Assembly: GCF_016802725.1 (NCBI RefSeq)
Contig: NC_052666.1
Coordinates: forward strand, 11,921,375-11,985,374
Length of the DNA: 64,000 bases
Reading direction: 5' to 3'
Source: Solenopsis invicta
Taxonomy: Eukaryota > Arthropoda > Insecta > Hymenoptera > Formicidae
A program made the translations under genes and the position numbers. Below are positions 28,380-39,636 of this stretch, in pieces. Within the stretch, counting starts at the first letter, position 1. Each line of letters begins with the position of its first letter. The notes under the pieces were generated by a model, which saw only the letters and a list, made by a program, of their open reading frames with translations, was not told where the DNA came from and searched no databases.

Positions 28380-30953
28380 TTAATTAAATTTGTTTAACAA
28401 AGCTTTGCGTGCTTTTCGTTCTGTAAATGTAGAAATGATGGAATCAAAATTGAGTTCACGCGATAACAACGGTTCTAGCGCTAATGTGCCTAAATTTGTT
28501 AGGCGATTTTGATCCATTGTAGATCGGAGAAAATTTTTTATTTGTGCAAGAAGGCTGAAGGAACGTTCAGCTTCGGCAACGGTAATTGGAATAGTGCAGT
28601 AAATTCTCAACGCGATGCATATGTTTGGAAAAAGCACTTCAATATTCAACTCTTGAAGTTTATTTAATAGCTTAAATGGTGAAAGAGAATAAGCGTCAAT
28701 ATTAGTATCGTGAATAGTGCAATTTCCTCGATTAATTCATTAGATACATCGGCATTATAATGTTGACAAAATGATTCTGCTTGAATTTTTAGTTCGTCCC
28801 TATCTAGTGACCGACATTTCCAAAATATACTAAATCTGTTGTTCAATTCGTTTATAGCATCAAATCGTCTAGTCAAATTTCTGATCAAGCAATCTATTAT
28901 TACATAAAAAACTGTTTAAAATGAGTCTCTAGATCTGAATCTGATTCTTTGTCGATAGATTCATCAAACTGTCGCTTCCTCATTTTACGTCTTTTTTCCT
29001 CGAATGTGACTGAAATTCCAGTATTAGCAGCAACTAACTTACATTCTGCCAAAATCGATGTCCATTGATTTCTCAATGCTTGTAGATCTTTAAGTAGACT
29101 TTTTATATTATTTACTTCTACATCTAATGTAGAATCTCTAGCCTGTAAGATAGTACTTTGATAGTTTATTGTAGTTAAAACTTTCAGCCAAATCGAGGCT
29201 AAAAGCGTGCATTCAAAGGACTCCATGTATGTTTTTATGCCTTTAATATCGAACCTAGTTTCAGAAGTAAGATTTAGCGTCTCAATTTCAATAATAGCTT
29301 CAGTAACTCCAGGAATGTAAGCTGCAAAAGGTTTTACACATTCTACCCGAGCAGACCAACGAGTTTAAGATAGACTGTGTAATGAACAGCCTATCTTTTT
29401 TTGTAAAATTTCCCATCTTTGAGGGCTAGAACTAAATATATTAAATAACTTTTGTATAATTCCAAAAAATGTTAGAACTTGTGGGCAGCACTTAGCCGCG
29501 TGAACGCCACATAAATTTAAAGTGTGACAACCGCAAGGTGAAAAAATAGCAAATGGGTTGTTGTTCAGAATTTCTCGTTGCGCTCCTTCGTATTGTCCTC
29601 TCATGTTACTCCCATTGTCATATCCTTGTCCACGACATTCTACAAGAGGAATTTGGTGTTTTCTCGGTGTGTCTTGAATGAGCTCTGCAATTGCTTTTCC
29701 AGTTTTTTTGTTACAGTCGGCAAACTCTAAAAAACGTTCTTGAATTTTATATCGATGCGAGTCCTCATTCAATAAAACATATCGTAAAATGAAAACCGTT
29801 TGTTCCATGTGTGTCGAATCTGGTGTTGCGTCGACGATGATCGAATAATATTTCTCTCTTTCTCTTCTTTTTAAGATTACCTGGCGAACGTGGCTTGCAC
29901 AACAATCAATAAATTCATTTTGTGATTCTGGAGACAAATAATGAACTTGTAGGCGTTTATGAATTTTCTAAGATTCTTTTACTTTTTCCAAGTGATCATG
30001 CATTATTGTATCGTAATGGCTAATCAACTGTAGAGAACCTAAGAAGTTGCCATTTTTTGGATCGCCGATTAATTCATTGCTGCCCCTAAAAGCCAATCCT
30101 CTCTCTCCAAGATATAATACCACGTCCAGAATTCTTTGCAGGATTGCTATCCATGTTTTGGCTTCATTTTTAATACTCTCTACAAGTTGTAAATCAACCG
30201 ACATATGCTTATGAATTCTTAACTCAAATTGCCGCCAATCAACATAACATGCCTTATGACTGTGAGAATTCTCGTGATTTGGTATTTTTTCGTACAGCTT
30301 TTTCCACAGTTTTTCATTTGAATAACCGGAACATGTTGCTAGCACAGATCGCTGATTATCGGGAAGTTTACTAAAAACCCGACACGGAAAACAAAATAAA
30401 GCATTCTTGATTTTGCTCCAAACAAGCTAATCCCTCTTTACTTTTTCACCATTCGCTAAAGAAGCCTCGAAAATTTTTGTTGGAAAGTGATTACCATTAA
30501 TATCTCTAGGAAATTGTTGAGGATTTAATTTAGGACCGTGAAAAACTGCATCTTCTATTTGGACCCCGGACATTTGAATCGAGTTTATTTTACCAATATC
30601 AATTTTATTTACGGTATTATTTATGGCATTAACTTCACAATCATTTTTTTCGCATATTGGTAAATTTTCAATCTCCACTTCTGCGGCTTCTGCAATAAAG
30701 TTATTCGAATTACTTTTGTCTCCTAAATCAGTCTCCTTTTGAACTTGTTGATCCATATGTTTATCATGTTTATCGTTATTGTTTAAATTATTTGTTTCTT
30801 CACAATCATTTCTTTCCGAACGTGTTGGTCTTCATGTTTATCATTTGATATAAATCCCAAAGAAGTTAGTGATTTCTGTCCCTTTTTGGCATTAAGATCC
30901 CTGGCTTGTTTTTCTTTTCTTTTTTGAGATCCAGATTTATGTTTATAATCCAT
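28380..30953 (-). pseudogene. hAT transposase (ZMYM/DUF4371-like), broken
   Basis: The minus-strand start MDYKHKSGSQKRKEKQARD (ATG at 30,953) is typical of this hAT group. Pieces follow in order: an N-terminal part, CYVDWRQFELRIH, the central region with ILRYVLLNED and ECRGQGYDNGSNMRGQYEG, PCGCHTLNLCGVHAAKCCP, and LFNIFSSSPQRWEILQKK. The C-terminal dimerisation region is TVAEAERSFSLLAQIKNFLR with LTNLGTLALEP, ending at 28,380. At least four frame breaks or stops separate the pieces, so no active transposase is expected. The length (about 858 codons) is near full size for the family. Confidence 0.88.
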
Positions 30954-31828
30954 TTTAAATTACCCATATATTATCAGTCTTTATTAATAGAAAACCTAAA
31001 ATGGAAAACCCGAAATGGAAGGAAACATAAGGTATTTGTTTATATTTAAATATAAATTGTAAAAACATTTTTTCTACTTTTCTTCAGTGTACAACCGAGT
31101 ATTATTCTAAACATATATGAAATATGTCCTTTATTTATATAACATCGCAAAGATTGCGATAAAAAGATCGCGACATAACCGAGATTTCGTATTACTACAT
31201 ACAAACAACAGGAGTTTGTGTGACCTGTGACCTACCTGTTACCTGTGACAAAAAATATAGTATGCGTACGATCCATATACTACGAACGCAAACGCCTTAA
31301 AATTTCGACGACGGACGACAATGCAGCTCGAATCGAGTTGCATGTAAACAAATGAACTAACCTCTCAGTATATTACTTTCCGCGTATCCTTGATGTCATA
31401 GGTAATAGACAAACAAAAATTAAATAAGAATCATTGAAAGATAAATCTTCTCTCTCGAATATATCAATGTCATAATTATTTGCTTACTGAAATAAGAAAC
31501 TACTGATCAATTAATTATCAACGTGGACACGTACGTCCTATGTATGCGACGATGTTGCAGAATATAAACACAATAAATTAAAAATGAATATTGAAAAATT
31601 CTCAAACGAGACAATTTAAACTCAAATGTTGATCGTATCCAGATGATATGCAACAGAAACGTTATCCCATGTCAGTGTGAACCATTTTTATCGACAGTGT
31701 CGCAAAATGGATGTGATTTTAGTTCATATTCCGGCCAGAATGGATATGCGTCGTTAGTGCGCCGGGAATTTTAGCGTTATAAAAAAAAGGCCGCCGTGGC
31801 CGCTCTCAGGTTCCTCTCTGCCCATGTA
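30954..31828. other. 5' non-coding part of the hAT element
   Basis: AT-rich DNA between the transposase start and the mariner. I see no coding region. A short GC-rich stretch precedes the mariner (about 31,788-31,822). Confidence 0.5.
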
Positions 31829-33150
31829 CGAGGTGTGTTCAAAAAGTATCGCGAATTTTGTGTTTTTTCAAAAATTATTTATTTATTCATGAATATCTAT
31901 TTTGTCCCCTTCAAAGTAATCCCCATGAGATATTATACACTTGTGCCAACGGTTTTTCCAATCTTCGAAGCACTTCAAAAAATCATTTTTTTTTATCTTG
32001 TTCAGCTCCTCCTTCGATGCCGTCTTTATCTCGTCAAGCGTAGCGTAACGTCGTCCTTTCATGGGCCTCTTCAGTTTAGGGAACAAGAAAAAGTCACAGG
32101 GGGCCAGATCTGGGGAATACGGTGGCTGCGGCATCATTAGTGTGTTGTTTTTGGCCAAAAAGTCGCGCACAAGCAACGATGTGTGAGCAGGGGCGTTATC
32201 GTAGTGCAAAAGCCAATTTTTGTTCTTCCACAAATCCGGGCGTTTCTGGCGGATTGCTTTGCGCAAATTGCGCATAACTTGCAGGTAATATTCCTTATTG
32301 ACCGTTCTACCCTGTGGCAAGAACTCATGATGCACCACGCCCCTGCAATCGAAGAAAACTGTCAGCAAAACTTTCACATTCGACCGAACTTGGCGCGCTT
32401 TTTTCGGTCTTGGTTCGTGCGGCAGCTTCCATTGAGATGATTGAGCTTTGGTTTCCACGTCATAACCATAAACCCACGATTCGTCACCAGTTATGACCCT
32501 CTGGAGCAAATTTGGGTCGTCGCGGACAGAGTCCAACATCTCATTAGCAATGTTCATGCGATGCTGTTTTTGGTCGCAATTGAGCAATTTTGGTACGAAT
32601 TTCGCGGCGATCCGTCTCATGCCCAAATCATTGATAAAAATCGAATGGCACGAGCCAATCGATATGTTTAGGTCCTCAGCAACTTCTCTAACGGTGATTC
32701 GACGATTGGCCAATACCATTTTCTCCACTTCATTAATTTTTTCGTCTGTTGTTGAAGTGCTCGGGCGTCCGGCACGCTCTTCGTCGTTCACATCTTCTCG
32801 GCCTTCTGAGAACATTTTGTACCACCGATAAACGTTGCTTCGGTCCAAGGTAGCTTCTCCGTATGCCACAGTCAACATTCGGAATGCATCCGCGCACTTA
32901 ATTTCGTTTTTCACACAAAATTTGATACAGGTTCTTTGATCCATTTTTTTGAATAGGTAAAAATCGAAGACGATCCAAAACACGTGCAAGCAAAGCAGCT
33001 GTCAACAATTAAGTGAACATTCAAAATGGCCGAGCTTGTCGGCATAAGTGAGAGACATGAGTACCAACATAACGCCACAAAAAGATCGAAATTCGAATAT
33101 ACGTAACCCGCGAAAATTCAAAATTCGCGATACTTTTTGAACACACCTCG
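31829..33150 (-). mobile_element. Mariner transposon with perfect-looking termini
   Basis: The ends CGAGGTGTGTTCAAAAAGTA (left) and its complement (right) continue as inverted repeats of at least 28 bp. TA flanks at 31,827-31,828 and 33,151-33,152 are the expected target duplication. The 1,322-bp length and single intact transposase gene fit a full-length, relatively young mariner. It is inserted in the 5' region of the hAT element. Confidence 0.93.
31883..32944 (-). CDS. Mariner transposase, DD34D, apparently intact
   Basis: This gene encodes a 353-residue transposase that would cut and paste the surrounding mariner at TA sites in the nucleus. I start at the ATG at 32,944 (MDQRTCIKFC), which matches the usual N-terminus; an ATG 45 bp upstream would add an atypical extension. 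Residues 1-110 hold two helix-turn-helix regions (YGEATLDRSNVYRWYKMF and ITVREVAEDLNISIG) that bind the inverted repeats. The catalytic triad is complete: Asp154 in TGDESW, Asp249 in HYDNAPAHTS and Asp284 in YSPDLAPCDFF, with 34 residues between the last two. There are no stops or frameshifts. The related copy at 37,642-38,704 is dead. Confidence 0.93.
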   Translation of the reverse strand: MDQRTCIKFCVKNEIKCADAFRMLTVAYGEATLDRSNVYRWYKMFSEGREDVNDEERAGRPSTSTTDEKINEVEKMVLANRRITVREVAEDLNISIGSCHSIFINDLGMRRIAAKFVPKLLNCDQKQHRMNIANEMLDSVRDDPNLLQRVITGDESWVYGYDVETKAQSSQWKLPHEPRPKKARQVRSNVKVLLTVFFDCRGVVHHEFLPQGRTVNKEYYLQVMRNLRKAIRQKRPDLWKNKNWLLHYDNAPAHTSLLVRDFLAKNNTLMMPQPPYSPDLAPCDFFLFPKLKRPMKGRRYATLDEIKTASKEELNKIKKNDFLKCFEDWKNRWHKCIISHGDYFEGDKIDIHE

Positions 33151-33449
33151 TATACCCAGAAACGCATTTCTCTTTGAGGTCGATACCAGAATTATATATA
33201 TACGTTCGTCGGTAAAGAACTTTTTTATCGACACCAATTCCAAGTCGATCTCTTTGTTACTTCCCCGCTAATTTTTTATGACAAGTCATCGCTGAGATGA
33301 CTAAATCCCTCCGGGCCCCGGGGTAAATACCCCGGCTGACTCCCCCCACCCCATCCCCGTCAACGGGTCTGATGTCACTCAGTACATTTCTATTGATAAC
33401 ATATGTCAAGGTCAAGGTCGTCAGAAATTGCTCCCTTTTTGTAAAATTT

Positions 33450-33765
33450 TACACTTATAATTATTGAAATTGATATACCTACATTACTTAAACGTGCATT
33501 TGAATTACTTAATATTGTATCAAACATTAAAATAATATTTATCCCTTATTCTAAATTTATTGCATGTTACATATGTATATAATGCAATGGGAGTCATAAT
33601 ATTATTCAATTCCGATCCAATTTTAATCCAAATGGAATGACTTTTAGAAATTATCCGACCATCTTTCTTGACAATTTCATCTTTGTATTTCAATAAAATT
33701 TCTGTCAAAGCATTTTTGTTAGGCCTATCTGGTCTTTCTACACGTGACATCTTAAAATACTTCAC
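33450..33765 (-). pseudogene. N-terminal part of the split DDE-type transposase
   Basis: On the minus strand the frame opens MSRVERPDRPNKNALTEILL and continues with SHSIWIKIGSELNN and TPIALYTYV. It is on the same strand as the pseudogene at 24,709-27,270 and lies exactly where its missing N-terminus should be once the foldback, hAT and mariner insertions are removed. The assignment rests on order and strand; I cannot align it to a named family without a search. Confidence 0.5.
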
Positions 33766-34371
33766 ACTATACTCTTCTTCTTTTTCTTCTTTATTAGCCG
33801 ATTAGATTTTTGACTCCCCTGATGGAATCGCAGTATCACGATTAACAAACTTCAAGGTCCAGTCCGTTGGCCTTCAGACTGGTCGTATTATCCACCTTTC
33901 CTTATTCTGGGAGTTCCGCACTATACTCCATGGATAACACATAAATGAACGCAAGCATTCGATCTCTACACTACGTGTACAGCGTCTGACAATTGAGAAA
34001 ACTTTCCGAAAATCGGTGGCTTACAAAACAAACTAATATCGATACGCAGACAGCGACGATACTAAGACTATCGAGCGACGAGACTCAATCATAAAAACAG
34101 TACGGCGCCGCAAATTCCCGTTCCATGTGTAGTGCGGCGCAAGACAAAGGGTCTTGCGACGAGACGCAGTCATAATGACAATACAGTGTATAATTCCAAT
34201 AAAAATAATACATACATTTTCATATATTTATTATTTTCATCACAAATATGCACCTAATTTTTTAAGATGATTCTTCTGGTGAGCCGCGCGCGCGACCTAT
34301 GTTTAAGTTCGTATTTCTACCAAACCGAACGAGCACCTAATTTGGTGATTTGATATCTCTAAGCAATATTA
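33766..34371. other. Spacer without a supported gene
   Basis: It contains a diverged direct repeat ('gcgacgagac.ca.tcata' at about 34,075 and 34,158) and a short CpG-rich patch near 34,285. No gene is seen. Confidence 0.4.
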
Positions 34372-34420
34372 TTACACACACGCACGCACGCACGCACGCA
34401 CGCACGCACACACACATATA
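34372..34420 (+). repeat. Microsatellite (ACGC)n/(CA)n/(TA)n
   Basis: Seven or more 'cgca' units followed by 'cacacacatatata' lead directly into the foldback element. The TA run is the likely insertion target. Confidence 0.9.
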
Positions 34421-34422
34421 TA

Positions 34423-35394
34423 CAGGGTGTCCCAGAAAGCTCGCATCCCATTTTAAGAGCGGATTCTTTGGAAAATTCTAAGAAGAAAATCCTAATACAA
34501 AAATGTCGAGGGTATAATGGTTTTCAAATTATTCGCGATTAAAATTTACTGAGCTGACATTTCGCGGGCTCAGGCATGGTGACATGACAAAGGTACCACA
34601 AGGGTACCTCTTGACATTAAGGTTGTCATATAAATACGCAATGACATTTATATTAAGAAATTACTACTATAGGAAACATATTTGTACATTACATATGCAC
34701 AATTAATGTTTTCAACAAAATATCAATTTAATAACAAGATGTTACGATAGCCGTTGGGTCAGCTGTCAAAATAAGTTCATGTTCATATGATAAGAACTTT
34801 TATGGTAACATATCGATAATGGTAACATATCGATAATTTATTTACATTTTCAACTATTAAAAATGTAAATCGGTAATTTAATTGATATAAACGCGATAAT
34901 GTCAAATAAACATAATTTGATATGTCTGAATTCTACTTTATCAACATATTCAATCTTTTTCATATTATTACATAAATTATCGATATTATCGGTATGTTAC
35001 CATAAAAGTTCTTATCACATGAACATGATAATGAATTTATTTTGACAGCTGACCCAACGGCTATCGTAATATCTTGTTATTAAATTGATATTTTGTTGAA
35101 AACATTAATTGTGCATATGTAATGTACAAATAAGTTTTCTAAGTAGTAATTTCTTAATATAAATGTCATTGCGTATTTATATGACAACCTCAATGTCAAG
35201 AGGTACCCTTGTGGTACCTTTGTCATGTCACCATGCCTGAGCGCGCGAAATGTCAGCTCAGTGATTCGTAAACTTTAATCGCAAATAATTTGAAAACCGT
35301 TATACCCTCGACATTTTTGTAGTAGGATTTTCTTCTTAGAATTTTCCAAAGAATCCGCTCTTAAAATGGGATGCGAGCTTTCTGGGACACCCTG
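34423..35394. mobile_element. 972-bp foldback MITE with ~400-bp inverted arms
   Basis: The left end cagggtgtcccagaaagctc and the complementary right end continue as paired arms to about 34,820 and back from about 34,985. The arms include 'ggtaccacaagggtacc' and 'gtcagctgtcaaaata' and their complements. The spacer is AT-rich. TA flanks (34,421-34,422 and 35,395-35,396) suggest a Tc1/mariner-type mobiliser. No coding region is seen. Confidence 0.9.
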
Positions 35395-35410
35395 TATATG
35401 GTATATATAT

Positions 35411-35676
35411 TGTTGTGCCCGTTCGGCCAAGCTTGAGAAGCTGGCCGAAAAAAGATTTATCGATCAGACAGAAGAAGCACGGCCGACTTTTGTTTCTGTT
35501 TTTCAGGACGCGGAGCCGTCAAGAGTTATTCTGTATAATTACGCTCTAATATTATTATATAAAGTTCTACGATTAAAGCTTGAGTTCTTTTTGTAAAGAG
35601 TTTTTATTCATTTGGTGTCGCGCGTTTGAGTGTCCTAGCGCGAGTGAAGTGTGTGCTTGTACCGTCAAGTACAACA
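35411..35676. repeat. Short solo LTR, TGTTG..CAACA type
   Basis: It begins TGTTGTGCCCG and ends AAGTACAACA. It is flanked by atatat on both sides, which is compatible with a 5-bp duplication but ambiguous in TA-rich DNA. A TATA-like 'ttatataaag' lies at about 35,556. Length (266 bp) and terminal sequence suggest Ty1/Copia, an inference from general LTR features. Confidence 0.6.
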
Positions 35677-35684
35677 ATATATAT

Positions 35685-37368
35685 TGTAACGGTGTTTTAC
35701 GTACCTGACACAAGGTTCAGTCGACCGCTCACGGCGAATCTCATGACCTCTCTCTTTTTATCTTCCTCAAATAATTCTTAGCGTACGGAATTGGGCGCCA
35801 GGCATGAGAGAACGTGCCTCTCTTTCGGTTTACTAATTTCTCAAAGTTATGTTAACGCTAATTGCCGTGAGCGGGGCGATACGACCGTCCGGCAGCTTCC
35901 TGCTAAGTCGGTAGTGGCGCGGGGGGGTGTCGGTGCGGGCAGGTGATTGAGAGAGCGAAGGAAAATCGCAGAATAATGAGGCGAGAATTAACAAAGAAAA
36001 TAACAACGTGTATTTCGAATTGTTGGGTTAGTAGATTACAAGACCTCGCACGCGTTTCACCCGCGTGCGGAATGCAGCACAAATTCACGGAATGTTACTC
36101 GAGGCGACTCAGTACTCGCACGGCATCGCGGGACAGTCCCCAGCGTGACGTTTAATCTCTTTGGCGAGATAATCGCCACAGAAGAAGGTGCACACGCTAG
36201 TCGAAGGGTCTCGTGATTTCTCTTACCGCTACTACCGTGACCAAGCTACGCTCGACCCGCGAAATCAGACAAGACTCACACACGCACACTTACACGAACT
36301 TACAATACAACGACGGCTTGGCTGTGGCAATACAGGCGCGAATACCGGAACTAAAGAAACTGGGTTAATGCGGCGGAATCGGGCGAGCAACGGCGCGGTT
36401 GTAACAACGGCGACGCTTACGATTTTACGCGTGAATACAAGTAGACTCTACTTAATCCGGCCAGCCGCGGCGTCACTCGTCCTCGATCGCAAAATCGATG
36501 ACTTTACAATACGCGCGTTACGCTCGTCTCACCCTTCGGCGCGGCACGGAACCTCTCTTCTGCGTCCTCTCGTTACTGAGCCTCTGCTGGTTGACTCTCC
36601 GGCTCGGGACACGCTCACAGCACAAGTGAGCATCGATCCTCGATCCTGCGGGAGGCCCGCGGTGTCGCGCCCCACTTATCGCCACCGCCGCTTCCGCATT
36701 GGCTGTTATCAGGCGGCTAGATCCTGGCGGTGTGCGCATTATTCTATCGTTCTGCGCTTCTGATGTTGATAGCGCGCGAGGCCCAAATTCGGCAGATGAT
36801 TCTCGGCCTCCCCGGGAACTGATATTGGCCGGCCTTATCTCCGATGGCGGATGGCCGCCGCCTCAGGCCCGTGATGCCTCCTCTGCACGGTTCTTGGTCT
36901 CGCCTCATGCTCGTTTTCGCTTTTCCGTTTCGCACAACTCCCACCGGCGGAATCGTAACTCTGCCGTTCCTGAAAAAGTAACATCTGACAGGCAAGGTTT
37001 TTGTTCGGCGGCGAATGAAAAGGGCAGTGTGAGCGATACAACCTGCGAGCCCCCGTGTCTCATGGTGCTCCGTAAATCCCTCGGCGATGTTCCTGGGTTC
37101 TTGTTTCCTTCTCGGCGCCTCTGGGTGGACGATACGTTTTATACGTACAAAATGTTTTCCCGCAGTCACCGTCTCCCTCCTCGACGGACCTATTGCTCAC
37201 TCAAAATCAACAGTGGACGCAGGGACAGTACAAAGATGAACACACACATAAACGATCACGCCAACGGAACTGCGCCTGCCTCCGAGCCGGAAGGACGCAG
37301 CATCCATGTCGCGCTTTGCGGTCAGGCCATACGGCCCTTATGACGGACAACGAACGCAAGTTGCACCG

Positions 37369-37373
<5 letters not shown>
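35685..37373. repeat. Candidate solo LTR, GC-rich, 1.69 kb
   Basis: It starts TGTAACGGTG and ends CACCGTCACT, which is the complement of the start with two mismatches, and atat lies on both sides (35,681-35,684 and 37,374-37,377). The right flank is a (TA)n run, so the duplication cannot be proved. The interior is GC-rich and CpG-rich with long but domain-free open frames on both strands (for example 36,188-36,763 and 36,699-37,343). I treat these as non-coding. Confidence 0.5.

Positions 37374-37436
<63 letters not shown>
37373..37436 (+). repeat. (TA)n microsatellite
   Basis: About 64 bp of uninterrupted TA lie between the LTR candidate and the second mariner. Confidence 0.95.
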
Positions 37437-37438
<2 letters not shown>

Positions 37439-38758
37439 CGAGGTGTGATCAAAAAGTAAGGTGACTTTTTGAATTTCGCGCGCTCTGTACACTCTAATTT
37501 CAAAATTTTTTTTTGTGTTGGTACACTCGTCACAATCATATGTTCACAGTTTTGACTATATAGCATGTGTAATTTTTATGTGAGAGGCATAAATGTTAGA
37601 CTCGTGTTTGCGTGCTCGGCGATTTTTTGCTGTTGAAAATAATGGAGCAGAGAGTTTGTATTAATTTTTGTGTAAAAAATGGTATTAAGTGTTCAAAAAC
37701 TCTTGAAATGTTGACAGTGGCGTACGGTGAGTCAACTTTGAGCAAAAAAAATGTTTATAAATGGTATAAGTTATTCCAAGAGAGCCGAGAAAATGTTAAC
37801 GATGAACCTCGCTCTGGACGCCCCAGCACGTCAAAAACCGACGAAAATGTTCAGGAAGTGAAAGAAATTGTGTTGAAAAATCGTCGAATCACGATTAGAG
37901 AAATAGCTTATGATCTTAACATATCGTTTGGCTTATGCCAATCAATTTTAACGGATGTTTTGGGTATGACACGTGTGTCAGCGAAATTCGTTCCTAAACT
38001 GCTTAATTTTGATCAGAAGCAGCGTCGCATGAACATCGCCCAAGACATGTTGAACGACGTCAACGATGACCCTGATCTGCTCAAAAGGGTTATAACTGGT
38101 GACGAAACATGGGTATATGGTTATGACGTCGAAACCAAAACCCAATCATTCCAGTGGAAGAGTCCAGGAGAACCAAGACCGAAAAAGGCACGCCAAGTTC
38201 GTTCGAATGTGAAGGTTTTGCTCACAGTTTTCTTTGATTTCCATGGCGTTGTGCATCAAGAATTCCTACCATAAGGTCGTACGGTAAACAAGGAGTATTA
38301 CCTTGAGGTTATGTGGCGTTTGCGTGAATCAATAAGAAAAAAAACGTTCGGAAGTGTGGAAAGAAAATTCATGGATTCTGCACCATGATAATGCACCTGC
38401 GCACACGTCGTTACTAGTGAGTACTTTTTTGGCCAAAAACAATACTATCATCATGCCTCAGCCACCGTATTCACCAGACTTGGCCCCCTGCGACTTTTTC
38501 CTCTTCCCAAAATTGAAAAGGCCTATGAAAGGACGAAGATTTGCGACGATTGAGGAGATTAAGGCTGCATCGCTGGAGGAGCTCAAGGCAATACCCAAAA
38601 GTGCATTTCAGAAATGTTTTGACGACTGGAAAAAGCGCTGACACAAATGCATTGTATCAGAGGGGGATTATTTTGAAGGGGATAACATAATTTTGGATGA
38701 ATAAATGAATATTTTTTTATAAAAATGAAAAGTCACCTTACTTTTTAATCACACCTCG
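37439..38758 (+). mobile_element. Mariner, second copy of a related family, inactive
   Basis: The ends cgaggtgtgatcaaaaagta and the complement of acgaggtgtgattaaaaagt form inverted repeats of about 30 bp. Their first eight bases equal those of the mariner at 31,829, and then they diverge. TA follows at 38,759-38,760; the left flank lies in the TA repeat and carries two extra bases. The transposase gene inside is broken. Confidence 0.85.
37642..38704 (+). pseudogene. Mariner transposase pseudogene
   Basis: The start MEQRVCINFCVKNGIKCSKT and the whole layout parallel the intact transposase at 31,883-32,944. The first catalytic segment TGDETWVYGYD and the second HHDNAPAHTS are kept, as is YSPDLAPCDFFLF. 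Three lesions are visible: a stop at 38,272 where the partner has Gln after FLP, a frameshift in the A-rich stretch around 38,338-38,352, and a stop at 38,639 replacing a Trp codon in the C-terminus. The natural stop is at 38,702. Confidence 0.9.
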
Positions 38759-39325
38759 TATATATACAGGGTGTTTCAGACCACCCGTACACCCCTTTTC
38801 TCTTCGCAGGATTAGGACCAATCAAAAATATGTTCAGACGAAAGTTGTAGGGTTTCAAAAGATCTATTCAATGATCTTATCAGTTTGACCTTGGATGGCG
38901 TCGCCAAGGTCAGATCGAAATCACATTAAGTTTTTTAAATGGAACACCCTATTTTTGATTCCAGAATCTAATAGCTGGTGTCAAGACCTTTCCAAAACAC
39001 TATAAGAATGTTTATTTTCGTTGACTACTTTCCGAGTTGTGCGGCTTGAAAGTTACACTACCGCCAGCATCAGCATTACTCAAGATGTACCATGTGGTGG
39101 TTACTTAGTCGGATTTAATCTTGTGTGTGGGTGTGTGCATACGTGCATGCGTATGTGTATGGGGGAGGAAAAGGGGAGTCAAAGTTTTATGTACTCTGCT
39201 TTTGTTTATTAACTGGATTGATTATGTTTGATGATCAATCATGTCCAGATTGACTGTATGCATTTTCCCGTGCTTAGCATTATCCAGAATGAACGACGTG
39301 GACGTGACGAGAATTTCATCCCATT

Positions 39326-39612
39326 GGGGTGCTTGATTCACGTGAGTCCCCTTGCCTCTCACGTTTGGGGTGCTTGATTCACGTGAGTCCCCTTGCCTCT
39401 CACGTTTGGGGTGCTTGATTCACGTGAGTCCCCTTGCCTCTCACGTTTGGGGTGCTTGATTCACGTGAGTCCCCTTGCCTCTCACGTTTGGGGTGCTTGA
39501 TTCACGTGAGTCCCCTTGCCTCTCACGTTTGGGGTGCTTGATTCACGTGAGTCCCCTTGCCTCTCACGTTTGGGGTGCTTGATTCACGTGAGTCCCCTTG
39601 CCTGTCACGTTC
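39326..39612 (+). repeat. Minisatellite, seven 41-bp units with CACGTG
   Basis: Units start 'ggggtgcttgattcacgtga' at 39,326, 39,367, 39,408, 39,449, 39,490, 39,531 and 39,572. Six are essentially identical and the last ends 'cctgtcacgttc'. Each holds the palindrome CACGTG. A single related unit ('ggggtgcttgattataatga') is found at 59,950 in another element. It lies just past the transposase stop codon. Confidence 0.95.
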
Positions 39613-39636
39613 GGGAATGAATGAGTGTATGTTTTG

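Larger units (their letters stand above)
28133..33371 (-). mobile_element. hAT transposon (5.2 kb) with nested mariner
   Basis: Left terminus CAGGACCGTCGAGAGG and, as complement of the right end, CAGACCCGTTGACGGGG form short inverted repeats. The flanks are atgtcagt (28,125-28,132) and atgtcact (33,372-33,379), an 8-bp duplication with one mismatch, diagnostic of hAT. The minus strand encodes a broken hAT transposase (28,380-30,953). A mariner (31,829-33,150) lies in its 5' part. The element itself sits inside the foldback element, so three further layers can be dated relative to each other. Confidence 0.82.

Noticed and set aside
32183..32831. Plus-strand frames of 60-112 codons across the mariner
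   Set aside because: They are antisense to the intact transposase gene.
36188..37343. Long open frames of 191 and 214 codons on the plus strand and 141 codons on the minus strand
   Set aside because: They lie in a CpG-rich, stop-poor LTR candidate, overlap on both strands and show no domain or low-complexity pattern of a real protein.
39326..39612. Regular 41-bp array considered as CRISPR-like
   Set aside because: Units are contiguous with no unique spacers, and the setting is a eukaryotic transposon.
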